A DNA stretch of 11,967 bases, taken from assembly GCA_000697335.1 (NCBI GenBank), contig JNEM01005883.1, positions 1-11,967 on the forward strand. The letters are read 5' to 3'. Source of the DNA: Conidiobolus incongruus B7586. Its lineage: Eukaryota > Entomophthoromycota > Entomophthoromycetes > Entomophthorales > Conidiobolaceae. Under the pieces are notes generated by a model. It did not search any database and was not told where the DNA came from. It saw nothing but the letters and a program-made list of their open reading frames with translations. This document shows, in pieces, positions 1 to 8,896 of the stretch. The number at the start of each line of letters is the position of its first letter. Within the stretch, counting starts at the first letter, position 1. The position numbers and the translations under genes were made by a program.

Positions 1-2
1 AA

Positions 3-233
3 AATTGGAGGGAGTTACCACATCCAGTATATTCACCTGATTATAATCCATGTGATTATAATTGTTTTGGACAATTAAAAAAACAGCTTGCAGGAAAAAA
101 AATTCCTGCAAACAAATTAAATTGGTTTGTGAAACATCAAATTTCAGTCTTTAATAAAAAGAACTGTTTTTTAGGTATTAGAAGCTTACCAAAGGTATGA
201 AAAAAAGTTATTAATAATAAAGGAGGCTATTAA
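3..233 (+). pseudogene. mariner transposase, C-terminal part, partial
   Basis: The frame starting at base 3 reads through the classic mariner C-terminal signature HPVYSPDYNPCDYNCFG, corresponding to the family pattern HPPYSPDLAPxDYHLF. The aspartate of the CDY motif (codon 54-56) is in the position of the third catalytic residue of the DD34D triad, and it is kept. Further family features follow in order: FGQLKKQLAGKK, then GIRSLPK, then KKVINNKGGY near the end, matching the usual LPxRWxKxxxxxGDYF tail. A TGA at 198-200 falls where the conserved tryptophan of that tail is expected, and the same frame then continues to a TAA at 231-233. The copy is therefore probably dead or C-terminally shortened, though only lightly damaged in the visible part. 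The first two catalytic residues and the DNA-binding domain lie off the left edge. Confidence 0.78.
88..111. repeat. 9-bp perfect inverted repeat inside the transposase frame
   Basis: TTGCAGGAA (88-96) and TTCCTGCAA (103-111) are exact reverse complements around a six-A spacer. The repeat lies inside the transposase coding frame, so it is probably a coincidence of coding sequence rather than a functional site. Confidence 0.35.
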
Positions 234-333
234 TTTTATATTATTCATTAAATTTTATATATTATTTATTAATTTATTTATTTAATTTTAATTTTAAAAT
301 TGTGCCATTACTTAATTTCTGCACTAATATTAA

Positions 334-1066
334 GCTTAATATAATTAACATTATGAAATTATCATTTTTCAAGTATTCAAATATATTAATATTATTTAAA
401 GCTTTATACTCATAAAGAAAAATAATATGCAATATTTATAATAGAAGTTTAATATTTTAATTTTTTAATGTTAATTTTGATTAATAAAAAAAATTATAAA
501 ATGGGATTAAAATTATATTATATATTTAATCAATATATTTAATTATGGAAATATTATATTTTAAAACTATATACTAATTCCTCAAATAAAATTAATTTCA
601 ATAAATATTTAGTAGTTAATTTAAAATTTTATTACTATTTACCTGTATTGGTATTATTTATTAAAGAAGTGAATTAAAAAAATTTGAAATTTCAAATATT
701 ATTTTGGTTTTAAATTCCAAATCCATATAAGTTGTTTATAGAGAGAATATCTGACATGAATAAAAATTCAAGGAAAATCAAATATAATCATGGAATATAT
801 GTTTTCAGAGTTATAAACATATATTAAATATATTATAAATATAATAATAAAATATGAAAATTAAGGCATTATTTATTCTGTATATCATATTATATGAATT
901 TAATATATTTTACTAAGGAATAGTTCAAAGTAAATTATTATAAATACTTCTGATTTTAATATACTTGTAAAAAATTTGTAATATTCTATCAATGGCAAAT
1001 TTTGGAATAAAGTTAACAATTCATATATAAATTTCATTGAATAATTATTTATTTGATTTAATTACA
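334..1066. other. AT-rich spacer without recognisable gene
   Basis: Both strands are crowded with stops, and composition is almost entirely A/T with short homopolymer and TAAT-type runs. I see no protein family signature, tRNA, or clear repeat in this stretch. Part of its left end may still belong to the flank of the mariner element. Confidence 0.6.
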
Positions 1067-1072
1067 ATGTGG

Positions 1073-1356
1073 TTACCTAGATGGCAACCCGTCTGAGCAT
1101 CTCTGCCTCGTTACCTATTTCCTTATTATGATGTTACTCAGGAAGGCGCATTACTCTACTCCAAAGGTCGCGTTCTCTAAAAGACCTATATCACTTCTAA
1201 ACACTATCTTTAGCTGACAATTGGTTTATAAAAGAGCCGATATCTTAAATTTGGTTATGGAAGGTCAGTAGACCTCTCACAAGATAACAATATTTTTTCA
1301 TCCATTCAATAAAGTCTTTATACTAGTATTGTCACTGATAAAAAGTAACTTACCTA
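1073..1356 (+). mobile_element. solo-LTR-like insertion, family unknown (tentative fossil)
   Basis: A GC-richer block of about 270 bp (1080-1349) stands out from its AT-rich surroundings and is bracketed by the same 7-mer, TTACCTA, at 1073-1079 and 1350-1356, which could be a target-site duplication. Inside, on the plus strand, are TATAAAAG at 1227-1234 and AATAAAG at 1308-1314. That promoter-to-polyadenylation spacing suits a long terminal repeat. No internal retroelement coding sequence adjoins it, so if it is an LTR it is a lone one. Canonical TG...CA ends cannot be placed with certainty, and a SINE or other short non-autonomous element is an alternative. The block being inserted DNA is more secure than its class. 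Confidence 0.33.
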
Positions 1357-2640
1357 CCTGAGCTATTTATCTTATATATTAATACCAACTGACATTTCAA
1401 AAACATCTGCGATACTATTATTTTTTATTTTATTTTAAATAAATCATTTTTAGCAATCATTTTAGTATATTATATTTGTTCGATTCAATAATATATTAAT
1501 AATATGGAATATGTTAATAGATAAAAATTTATACCATATTACTATATTTCAATAGAATTATTATTAAATAATTAATAAAATATTAGTTATCAAATTTATC
1601 ATTAATATTAATTTGGATATATCAAGCTATACAAACCATCATTTAAAACCTTCATTATTCCATAACTCCAAATAATGTAATAAGAATGATTACTTTGTAA
1701 ATAAAATTGGGAATGAATTTTTATATTAGAAAATAAATCATACCATTATTGAAACCAATATTTTTTTAATATTCAATGCCCAAAGATAGTATTAAATAGT
1801 TATTTGTATTATTGCTCTATGGAAATAACAATAAAAACTAATTATATATTTACAATACAATATTTTGAAAATATGTTAAATTGAGATTTATGAAAAGTTG
1901 ACTGATTTTTTATATATACTGTATATTTAGTTAACGCTGATTCAAAACTGATTTTCTAACTTAAATAATATATAAATGAAATACTAATAACCAAGTACAA
2001 AATTGTTCAATTTTGGTATATTCTATAAAAATATAATTTATGAAAAATTAATTTGGAAAATATTATAGGTATTTTCTGATATATTTAAAACTTGATAAAA
2101 TTACAAAATAAAATTATTATACCTTAAATTACATTATTATTTTGATCTGAATTAAAAGTTTATATATTAAATAATAATCGAAGTAGTTGTTTTTAGAACT
2201 TGTCATATATTATAATATATATATATATATATATATATTAAAATTTCAAAAGCATTTCAATTTATTATTGAAGTAAATATCAGTCAATATTAATAAATAT
2301 AGATGATTAATTTTGAATAAATATATATAGCATATTGATGATATAATGTTGTTTCAAGGTATGAACTAATTATACTTAATATTATTAAAAAATATTAAAG
2401 AAAAAATTATTATAGGATACTGAAATAATTAAAGATATTAAAATGATTACATTTTAAAATAAATGAAATATTATAAAATTGAAATTTATTAGTAAAATTA
2501 ATTCAACATTGCTAATGAAAGGTAATGTTTCAAATTCAAGAGTATCAATAAAAAACAATTATATGAAATCAAAATAATACATATTCTTATCAATATTAAC
2601 ATATGTGAAATGTTATTTAACATATTAGTGGTATTATTGA
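1357..2640. other. AT-rich spacer without recognisable gene
   Basis: No open frame of useful length or protein signature is visible on either strand. The only structured element is an (AT)n microsatellite at 2215-2238. The stretch lies downstream of the P450 pseudogene and would contain its former 3' flank. Confidence 0.6.
2215..2238. repeat. (AT)12 microsatellite
   Basis: Twelve uninterrupted AT dinucleotides are directly visible, preceded by imperfect TATAATAT-type sequence. Such tracts are common in AT-rich genomes, and nothing ties this one to a function. Confidence 0.85.
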
Positions 2641-2661
2641 GATTCATTTAATAGAAATGGA

Positions 2662-4130
2662 TTAAAGTCATCGAGATATTTTAACCTTCATACGCTTCTC
2701 CATCGAAGTATAAAAGAATTTAGGCTGTGGTAACTATGACATTAAGCAATCCAAAGTTTGATAAGACTAAATATAGATAATTATAAGCTTGACTTCTGTC
2801 AATAAACGAACGAGAGCCGAATATAAGTAATAGAAATTTAAGTTTGTCATCTTTCTAATCTTCTAACTAGCGGTTCAAGTTATAATCTCTAGGATTATTG
2901 AATTGTTTGGAATCGTTGTTTTGAGTATAGTGATTTAATTAGTGTACGAATAATTTTTAATTGAGTTAAATGATTACATTAGGTAAAAGATGATAGCTAT
3001 CAACATTGATGGCTTCTTCTGGAACAACGCGAGGGTGAAGACAATACAATTGGATGCATTCTTATACTTTCCAATATAACAGCTTCCAAGTACTTGAAAC
3101 CACTTTTTGCAGCGTCTAATGAAAACGTTAAATTGAGGTTAGGGAAGCATTCGACAATTTCATTAGCAACTAATTTATGGAGCTTTGAGTACTTAATCAA
3201 TTCGTAAAGGGTACAGATAAAAATATTTACTAAAGTGCTCATCCTACAACTATCAATAGTAACTCTCTTCAAAAATTCCCAAATCTGACAAAGCCGTGTG
3301 GGTTTTGCGATCAATAGTATCGATTATACTTTGTAAAATACATTGGGAAGTTTCGCTATGCTCTGCGTTGAAAGGCATTCTCAATGATTCTTTGGCTTAA
3401 ATAAATACTATATTTAGAATTTGGTTTGATAGCAAAAAGGAATTAATTCGCTTAAAAATATTCTTGTTGAGGCTTTAGCAAGTTGGCGAGCGTGGTAAAT
3501 CCATTTCTTTAACTAAATATAATATTCAATAGTGTTTCGGATACTAGTCAACTGATGACATCTCAAGTATTGCAGTTGAAGTGATAAAAGAGATCAAATT
3601 CTTGCTTGGGTTCTTTATCTTTGGATGAAATTATGTCTTTGACTAAACACTCGCCCTCAAATGAATAAATAGTTCAATCTATAAATTCTCAACCTTTTTT
3701 ATTTAAATCTGGTAATAATAATTTATTTCTACCAGCATAAAACTCTTTGTCAACTGTTGACAATAAATTTATTCAGAAATGTTGAACAATTTGTATCCTG
3801 GTGCTTTAAATTTGTAGATTAAATAATACTTACTAGTTTTCATATAATTCACAAGAACCTTATTTGCATCTATATGAACTATATCAGTATATTTTTGAAT
3901 TAATTTGAGGCTAGTGGCAGCGTTTTGGAAAGTAAAATCATATCAAAACTTGATGTAATGATACAAGGCATTTTTTCCTTTGGTAAATTTGTTAATGGGC
4001 CAATGCTGTAATGGTAGATAACATCGGAATATTATGAATAGAGTATTAACAATAATGAAAAGTAGCTAACGGTCCCAAATTCAGGAGGTAAGATGCTCCA
4101 ATTAATTGACAAAAATTGGTTTACAGGCAT
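2662..4130 (-). pseudogene. cytochrome P450 pseudogene, decayed relative of the intact gene at 7275-8808
   Basis: On the minus strand this stretch aligns with the intact P450 along its whole length, from an ATG at 4130 (M-P-V-N-Q-F-L-S-I, against M-S-L-N-Q-F-L-S-I in the intact gene) to a TAA at 2662-2664. Exon 1 remains are 2978-4130 and exon 2 remains about 2662-2925. Damage seen: an in-frame TAA at codon 33 (4032-4034), a TGA at 3943-3945, a one-base loss in the A-run near 3971-3976, and two-base losses near 3240-3280 and 3030-3055. The I-helix AGTDTT motif is destroyed (about 3233-3250). The heme loop lost two residues (Gly-Pro), and its ligand cysteine codon has become TTT, Phe (2804-2806). 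The K-helix ExxR survives as ESIR (3060-3071). The longest open piece, about 104 codons (3000-3314), covers the I- to K-helix part, shows no sign of being a gene of its own, and ends in a shifted frame. The intron position is kept, so this is a duplicated copy rather than a retrocopy. Confidence 0.93.
2926..2977 (-). other. remnant intron of the P450 pseudogene, donor kept, acceptor lost
   Basis: The donor GTAATC begins at 2977, directly after the codon pair Pro-Asn as in the intact gene (GTAATT). The intact gene has CTTTAG followed by ACCGAAATTGG. The pseudogene lacks this segment: the sequence runs from intron-like DNA straight into the equivalent of N-Y-A-Q-N-N-D, so the 3' splice site and the first exon 2 codons are missing or unrecognisable. 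The right-hand boundary given here is approximate. Confidence 0.7.
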
Positions 4131-4188
4131 CTGTCAATAATATAAAAACTAGTAAAACTTTTTAATTTTTCAATTCTCCAGCATTCAA

Positions 4189-4204
4189 ATATCCTATTTA
4201 CCAT
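4189..4204 (-). promoter_or_regulatory. decayed promoter of the P450 pseudogene (tentative)
   Basis: Read on the minus strand, GGTAAATAGGATAT stands about 60 nt upstream of the pseudogene ATG. This is the distance at which the intact gene has TATATAAAAGGGATAT. The two can be aligned, and the pseudogene version no longer contains a TATA core. Homology over so short an AT-rich stretch is weakly supported. Confidence 0.3.
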
Positions 4205-4209
4205 TTTTT

Positions 4210-4935
4210 GAACTTAAATCCTTTCAATTTTTAAAAAAAAAATTTATTTAAAATCATTTTTCATTAAAACACATTTCTCAAAATTATTTTCAAGGTATAG
4301 GAATATACTATATATATTGATAATTTTTTCATAATTCATCCAATGAAATCAACCTCAGATAAAAATAATGAAAATATTTTATATTTTGAATCTTGTATTG
4401 ATATGACAACTTGGCTAAGATACTCAACTTACCTATATATCCTATTATTTATAGATTTCTATTGGATAGTTCAAGCTTCAAAAGAAATATAAATTTCTAA
4501 TATAGATCCAGGATCCTATTTAATATTATCAAATTTTAGGAAACTTCCCTAACTAACTTATGTCGAATAAGTATCAAGGTTAAATATCAAAAAAAGCAAA
4601 AACGCTTGATAATGTTGGACTTTAATTTTTCTACCAATAAGAAGATTTATTACTATTATTCTCTTTCAGTGAATTTTAATTTATATAAATATTCATTGGA
4701 ACAAAATCAATAATTATAAATAATATATTATCAATGTATATTAAACTATATTGGAGCTATAATTAATATACTATCAATAGAAATTTTACAATTTATTTAT
4801 ACTAATGTTTAGATAATAAAAAGTAAAATACTTTGAAAAATGAGATAATTCTATACTATATCAATTTGGTCAAAATGATTTTGAATAACAAACCTTTTTA
4901 TATATAACTTAATTTTTATCGATTAATGCTTTATA
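4210..4935. other. AT-rich spacer without recognisable gene
   Basis: This is the former upstream region of the P450 pseudogene. No coding potential, tRNA, or strong repeat is visible. Short GC-containing patches near 4500-4600 show no protein signature in any frame. Confidence 0.55.
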
Positions 4936-4937
4936 TA

Positions 4938-5165
4938 TTATATTGCTGCGGATCGGGAAGTCGGCTCGCCATTCAACTTAAACCATCCATCATTATTCCG
5001 AATATAATCCACACACAAGCACCATACACAATCCTTGTACAATGAGAAATTCCGGACAACCACCAGAATCAGTGATTCAACACATTGTTGTAAGCACTGA
5101 TAATACCATGAAATTACTACTGTGCACATATTTGCTCGGAGGTCATCTCAACTTGGGCCATGCCC
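4938..5165 (-). pseudogene. Cys-rich coding remnant, possibly of a secreted carbohydrate-binding protein
   Basis: This island is clearly richer in G and C than its surroundings and holds a minus-strand frame of 63 codons (5129 to 4938) with six cysteines. The segment C-T-V-V-I-S-W-Y-Y-Q-C-L resembles the end of fungal cellulose-binding modules of family CBM1, whose C-terminus typically reads CxxxNxWYxQCL. Immediately upstream, in another frame, TGGCCCAAG could be what is left of the opening WxQC. Downstream, pieces in mixed frames (GGCPE, then YGAC) recall the spacing of a CBM18 chitin-binding module. There is no convincing start, signal peptide or full domain, and the pieces sit in different frames, so if the reading is right the gene is broken. 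It could equally be an unrelated GC-richer fragment. Confidence 0.25.
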
Positions 5166-5245
5166 TACATATTAATATTCTAATATAATCTCTTAAAGTA
5201 TATCATTAGCCACCTTTGGCCTTTTTGTCTAATCTATATGGTATT

Positions 5246-5279
5246 TATTGCAAGAATACTTGTCAGTATGCTTGCAATA
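5246..5279. repeat. 34-nt near-perfect hairpin
   Basis: Nine base pairs (5246-5254 with 5271-5279, containing ATTGCAAG and CTTGCAAT), one A-G mismatch (5255/5270), and five more base pairs (ATACT 5256-5260 with AGTAT 5265-5269) close a TGTC tetraloop. The stem contains more G and C than its surroundings, which makes chance less likely than for the many pure A/T inverted repeats nearby. No flanking gene explains it. Confidence 0.6.
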
Positions 5280-7190
5280 TCAATATTCAAATCACTAGTA
5301 TAATTTAAAGATTTCAACAAACCAAGTGCTTGTAATAAACCAAATTGATCTATATCTGATTACAGGATTTTAAGGCCATTAATTCACTTATCTCTTAAAT
5401 ATGTTCAATTTCCAATCAGATCATAATTTATCCATATTAATCTTCTATTTTGCTAAATTTTTCTTAGAATTCAGTTTATTTCAATTCAATTTCAATTAAA
5501 ATTCCAAAAATTCATAATCCCTCCATTATTGATTTAAAATTTATTAATAAAAAATCATCTATATTATATAAATTTTTAATTTTCTTTAAATTATCAAGCC
5601 ATATGATAATTATTTGTTAAATGAGTTGCCTTCAATTTCAATTATAAAGTTACATATATTAAAGGAAATCAAGGTAAAAGCATATTTGTTCAAATTATAA
5701 TTAAATTTAAGATATTGATATTTAATTATCAAAATAAGCATTATAAAATATTTATATTTTAATATAAGGAGTTATTTATTCATTTGAAATTTATATTTAA
5801 ATAGAATATCATTTTTGGAGGATATATTATTAGTGCAAAGATATATTGATATTACCGGACAAATTATAAATAATAAAATTATTAGTTATTTTCTTTAATT
5901 TTAACTCTTTCTTTGAGCCTTATAATAATTTTTTTAAATCTATATTAAAGAAACTAATTGAAAAATCAAATTGGAGTTTTAAAATTATGGATATTCCTTG
6001 ATAATGAAATAAACGTTAAAATTATGAAAATAATTACATTATAATTAACTCTAATTGTATTTCAATAGTAAATATATAATTAATTCTCATTATATCAACG
6101 AATCTCTTTCACTATTTATATTAAAAATCATTACTTAATATTACAAAATAAACATAAAATGTAATATAAATTAACGATATAAGTTTAAATTTGTTTATAA
6201 ACATTAATAGATATAATGATGATACTATCCTAATTTAAACATTATTAGTTAAAAATCAATTCAAAATAAATAGATAATCTCTTAATAATTAGTACCAGTT
6301 GATATTATCAATATATAAAAGAAATAACAGCATATTATATAACTTTCAACTATATCTATTTTTATTCAATTCAAAAAATAATAAAACCATCATACTGTTA
6401 TAATAATATGATAATTTATTTAAAATTTATTGAATAAGAATTTTATTGATATATATTTAATTAGATTATTAATCGCTATCATATAATATGTTTAACATTT
6501 ACAATGAATTTTCAAAATTACCACATTATTAAATAGGCATTTTCAAAAACATTAATAATATAATCACATGATAGAGAATATTGATAATATAATTGATTTA
6601 TTAAAATAATACAAAATTTCATTAATGTACTGTAAATAAAAAAAATTCTTTAACATCTTCACACCAATATTATTAGATTTTCAAAATCATATTTTTGATT
6701 TGTCAAATATATAATAAATAAAAAAATAGAATTAATATATTTTGCAATGTTAATAGGATAACAAATAAGGGAAAGTATGAAATAAAATTTAATTATATTA
6801 AGAATAAACTAAATTAAGAATGATTACATAGAAATAATATATATGGATTTTACTGAATCTAGTTTGAAGATTTAATAGTATAAAAATTTTTAATTCATAG
6901 TTTTGATTATATATATTTGAATTTTTGTCAAAAAATTTCAATTTAAGATCCAAATTATATAGCATAGGCTGATGAAATATTGTGATTAGGAAAATTTCAA
7001 GAGAATATATTTTAAATCAATATAAACAAACTTATCTAATCTGTTTAAGAGAATATATAACAATATAGTATTATTAATCAAAATGGTGAAAAATGAAATG
7101 ATATCAGTTTAATAATATCCAGTTTATTTCAAATAAAAATAAAATAATTAAAAAATATATTCGTATAGAATTTTTGCAAGTGTGAATAAA
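5280..7190. other. long AT-rich spacer without recognisable gene
   Basis: Nearly two kilobases show no sustained open frame, no known domain and no tRNA or rRNA signature on either strand. Composition is dominated by TTAAT and ATAAT-type words. The right end holds the 3' flank of the intact P450, including an AATAAA on the minus strand at 7123-7128, which in such AT-rich DNA may be chance. Confidence 0.6.
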
Positions 7191-7196
7191 TATATA

Positions 7197-7231
7197 ATCA
7201 ATTGTTGAATAGATCCTCCAGAACAATTGAT
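7197..7231 (-). terminator. inverted repeat in the 3' flank of the P450 gene
   Basis: ATCAATTGTT and AACAATTGAT (7197-7206 and 7222-7231) are a perfect 10-bp inverted repeat around a 15-nt loop, about 45-80 nt past the P450 stop codon. In the transcript it could fold in the 3' untranslated region. A role in 3'-end formation or stability is only a guess; eukaryotic genes do not need a hairpin terminator. Confidence 0.3.
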
Positions 7232-7274
7232 GGGCTATAGATTTAAAAGATTCTATTGTTGTTAAAGTTGAAAA

Positions 7275-8808
7275 TTAATTTCTTCGTGATATTCTAACTC
7301 TCATACGTTGCTCTTTTGGAGTATAAATGAATTTAAACACTGGTGTCAATTCAGTGTCAATTAATTCAAGATTAAAATTTCTGATCAAATTAGACAAGAC
7401 TAAATAAAGCTGACTCCAAGCTAAATCTCTGCCAAGACATGAACGAGGACCTGATCCAAATAACAGTAAGTGGGATCTGTTAGCTTCGTAATCTTCTCCT
7501 AACCAGCGGTCCAAGTTATATTCTCTAGGATTTTTCCAATACTTAGGATCGTTGTTTTGAGCATAGTTATCTATTCCAATTTCGGTCTAAAGTAAATTGA
7601 ATACATTAGTTCATATTTAATTATTAAATGATTCAAATAATTACATTTGGTGGAAGATAATAGCCATTAATAGTGATGCCACCTTCTGGAACAACGCGAG
7701 GATGAGGACCAATAGCAACTGGATGCATTCTCATACTTTCTAAAATAGCGGCTGTCAAGTATTTCAAATCACTCTTCGCATCATCTACTGAAATGGGTTG
7801 ACTCAAATCAGGGAAGCGTTCGATAATTTCATTAGCAACTGATTTATAATACTCTGGATGTTTAAGTAGTTCGTAGAGGGTCCAAGTAAGAGTATTGGCT
7901 GTGGTATCCGTACCAGCAACTAACAATGTTAAACTCTCATCAACAATTTCTGAGTCACTTAAAGTAGCACCAGTTTCGGGGTCTTTAGCATCAATCATAC
8001 TTTGAAGGATATCATGATGAACTTCGTCACATGTTCTACGGTGTTGGATATTCTCAAGAATTATTCGCTTAAAACAATGATCCATTGGTAATTTTATATA
8101 CTTGTAAAAAGGAATTAACTCTCTTAAAATCAAAGCTATTGGAGTTTTAGCAAGTTCAACAACAAAATGATTCCCATTCATTTCGTCTTCTATAGTATTA
8201 AATGGTGTTCCAAATACTAGTCGACTGATGACATCCAAAGTGCTGCGGTTGAAAAGGTGAAAGAGATCGAATTCGCGACTGGGTTCGTTATCCAAGAATG
8301 AATTTATATGTCTTACTAAATCCTCGCTTCCAACATCGTAAATAGTTGACTCCATAGCATCTAAAGATTTATTATTGAAAGCTGGTGAGATTAACCTCTT
8401 CCTACCAACGTGGAATTCTTTGTCACGTGTTGAGAACAAATTTGGTCCACTGATATTGAATACTTTGTAAAATGGTGCTTTAGCAAACTTGTAAGTCAAG
8501 TAATACTTACGAGCTTCAACCCCATTAAGAAGAACCGTGTTACCAGATTTATGTACTACATCACCATACTTTTGATGTAATTCAAGACCAGTCTCAGGGT
8601 TTCCGGTAACGAAATTATATAAATATTTGATATAATGATAAAAAGCATTCTTGTCCCTTGGTAAATTTCTTAATGGGCCTATATAGAAAGGGTAGATGAT
8701 ATTAGAATAAGTAAAATATAAAATTAAAGCTGACGCAAAGTAGCCAACTGTTCCATATGTGGATGGCAAAGTATTTGAATCAATTGATAGAAATTGATTT
8801 AAAGACAT
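7275..8808 (-). CDS. cytochrome P450 monooxygenase (two exons, 491 aa)
   Basis: Heme-thiolate monooxygenase, expected to be anchored in the endoplasmic reticulum and to take electrons from NADPH-P450 reductase; the substrate cannot be told from sequence. Exon 1 is 7645-8808 (388 codons), exon 2 7275-7586 (103 codons and TAA), joined in frame. Features in order: a hydrophobic N-terminal anchor (about residues 19-43) and a proline-containing hinge GPLRNLP (44-50); a C-helix region ending RLISPAF (138-144); the I-helix oxygen-activation motif AGTDTT (298-303); the K-helix ExxR as ESMR (357-360); a PERF-like segment around NLDRW (412-416); and the heme loop FGSGPRSCLG with ligand Cys438 (codon 7437-7439). 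All catalytic landmarks are present and the length is normal for a microsomal P450. The usual C-helix WxxxR appears as H133xxxK137. The ATG at 8808 gives the full anchor and sits about 60 nt below a TATA box. General architecture recalls CYP4/CYP52-like and other fungal families, but I cannot assign a CYP number. Confidence 0.96.
7587..7644 (-). other. 58-nt GT-AG intron of the P450 gene
   Basis: The donor GTAATT follows Asn388, and the acceptor CTTTAG precedes ACC-GAA-ATT (Thr-Glu-Ile). An ACTAAT sequence upstream of the acceptor is a good branch-point candidate. Removing the 58 nt joins the two reading frames without a shift and restores the segment between the conserved PPN and the NNDPKYW region, which is typical of P450s. 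Without splicing, translation would stop three codons into the intron. Confidence 0.93.
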
Positions 8809-8862
8809 TATTAATATATCAATCGATTTTATAATTAATTAATTTTTTTTTGAATTCTATAT

Positions 8863-8874
8863 CCCTTTTATATA
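8863..8874 (-). promoter_or_regulatory. TATA box of the P450 gene
   Basis: On the minus strand TATATAAAAGGG ends 55 nt upstream of the start codon. The short GGG after the A-run sets it apart from the general A/T background. The implied 5' untranslated region is short, about 25-35 nt, if transcription starts about 30 nt downstream. Confidence 0.6.
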
Positions 8875-8896
8875 CTATTTTCAAATTTTTCACTCA

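Larger units (their letters stand above)
1..331 (+). mobile_element. 3' end of a mariner-type (Tc1/mariner) DNA transposon, cut by the window edge
   Basis: This is the right-hand end of a mariner-type transposon. It contains the last part of the transposase frame (to 233), a short 3' untranslated stretch, and a probable 3' terminal inverted repeat at about 301-331. That end reads CCATTACTTAATTTCTGCAC followed by TAATATTA, which resembles the outer ends of known mariners (for example the Hsmar1/MADE1 type, whose 3' end carries ATTACTTTTGCACC and then TA). The distance from stop codon to repeat, roughly 70-100 nt, is normal for mariners. The 5' half and 5' repeat lie outside the window, so the matching repeat and the TA target duplication cannot be checked here. 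The transposase assignment is firm; the exact outer end is inferred. Confidence 0.7.

Noticed and set aside
1080-1349. tRNA gene or tRNA-derived SINE in the GC-richer block
   Set aside because: No good B box (GGTTCGANTCC-like) or cloverleaf arms could be found. A SINE of another origin is not excluded.
2865-2890. GGTTCAAGTT as a tRNA T-arm or B box
   Set aside because: It lies in the pseudogene exon 2, where the homologous intact sequence encodes the N-L-D-R-W region. No tRNA arms surround it.
3000-3314. 104-codon minus-strand open frame as a separate gene
   Set aside because: Its translation is the I- to K-helix part of a P450 and continues the homology of the pseudogene on both sides. Its start and end come from lesions, not from gene boundaries.
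4938-5165. trypsin-like fragment, from a DSGG reading in one minus-strand frame of the GC-richer island
   Set aside because: Only four residues fit and the residues around them do not match the serine protease pattern. The Cys spacing fits a carbohydrate-binding module slightly better.
5827-5850. TTAGTGCAAAG as another mariner terminal repeat
   Set aside because: Only about ten bases match the proposed mariner 3' end, the following bases diverge, and no partner repeat or transposase remnant is near.
7275-7514. 79-codon open frame as a short stand-alone heme-binding protein
   Set aside because: It is the second exon of the P450. Removing a 58-nt GT-AG intron joins it in frame to exon 1 and completes a normal-length enzyme.
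2662-8808. P450-based biosynthetic gene cluster
   Set aside because: Apart from the P450 and its dead copy there is no tailoring enzyme, synthase, transporter or regulator in the window.
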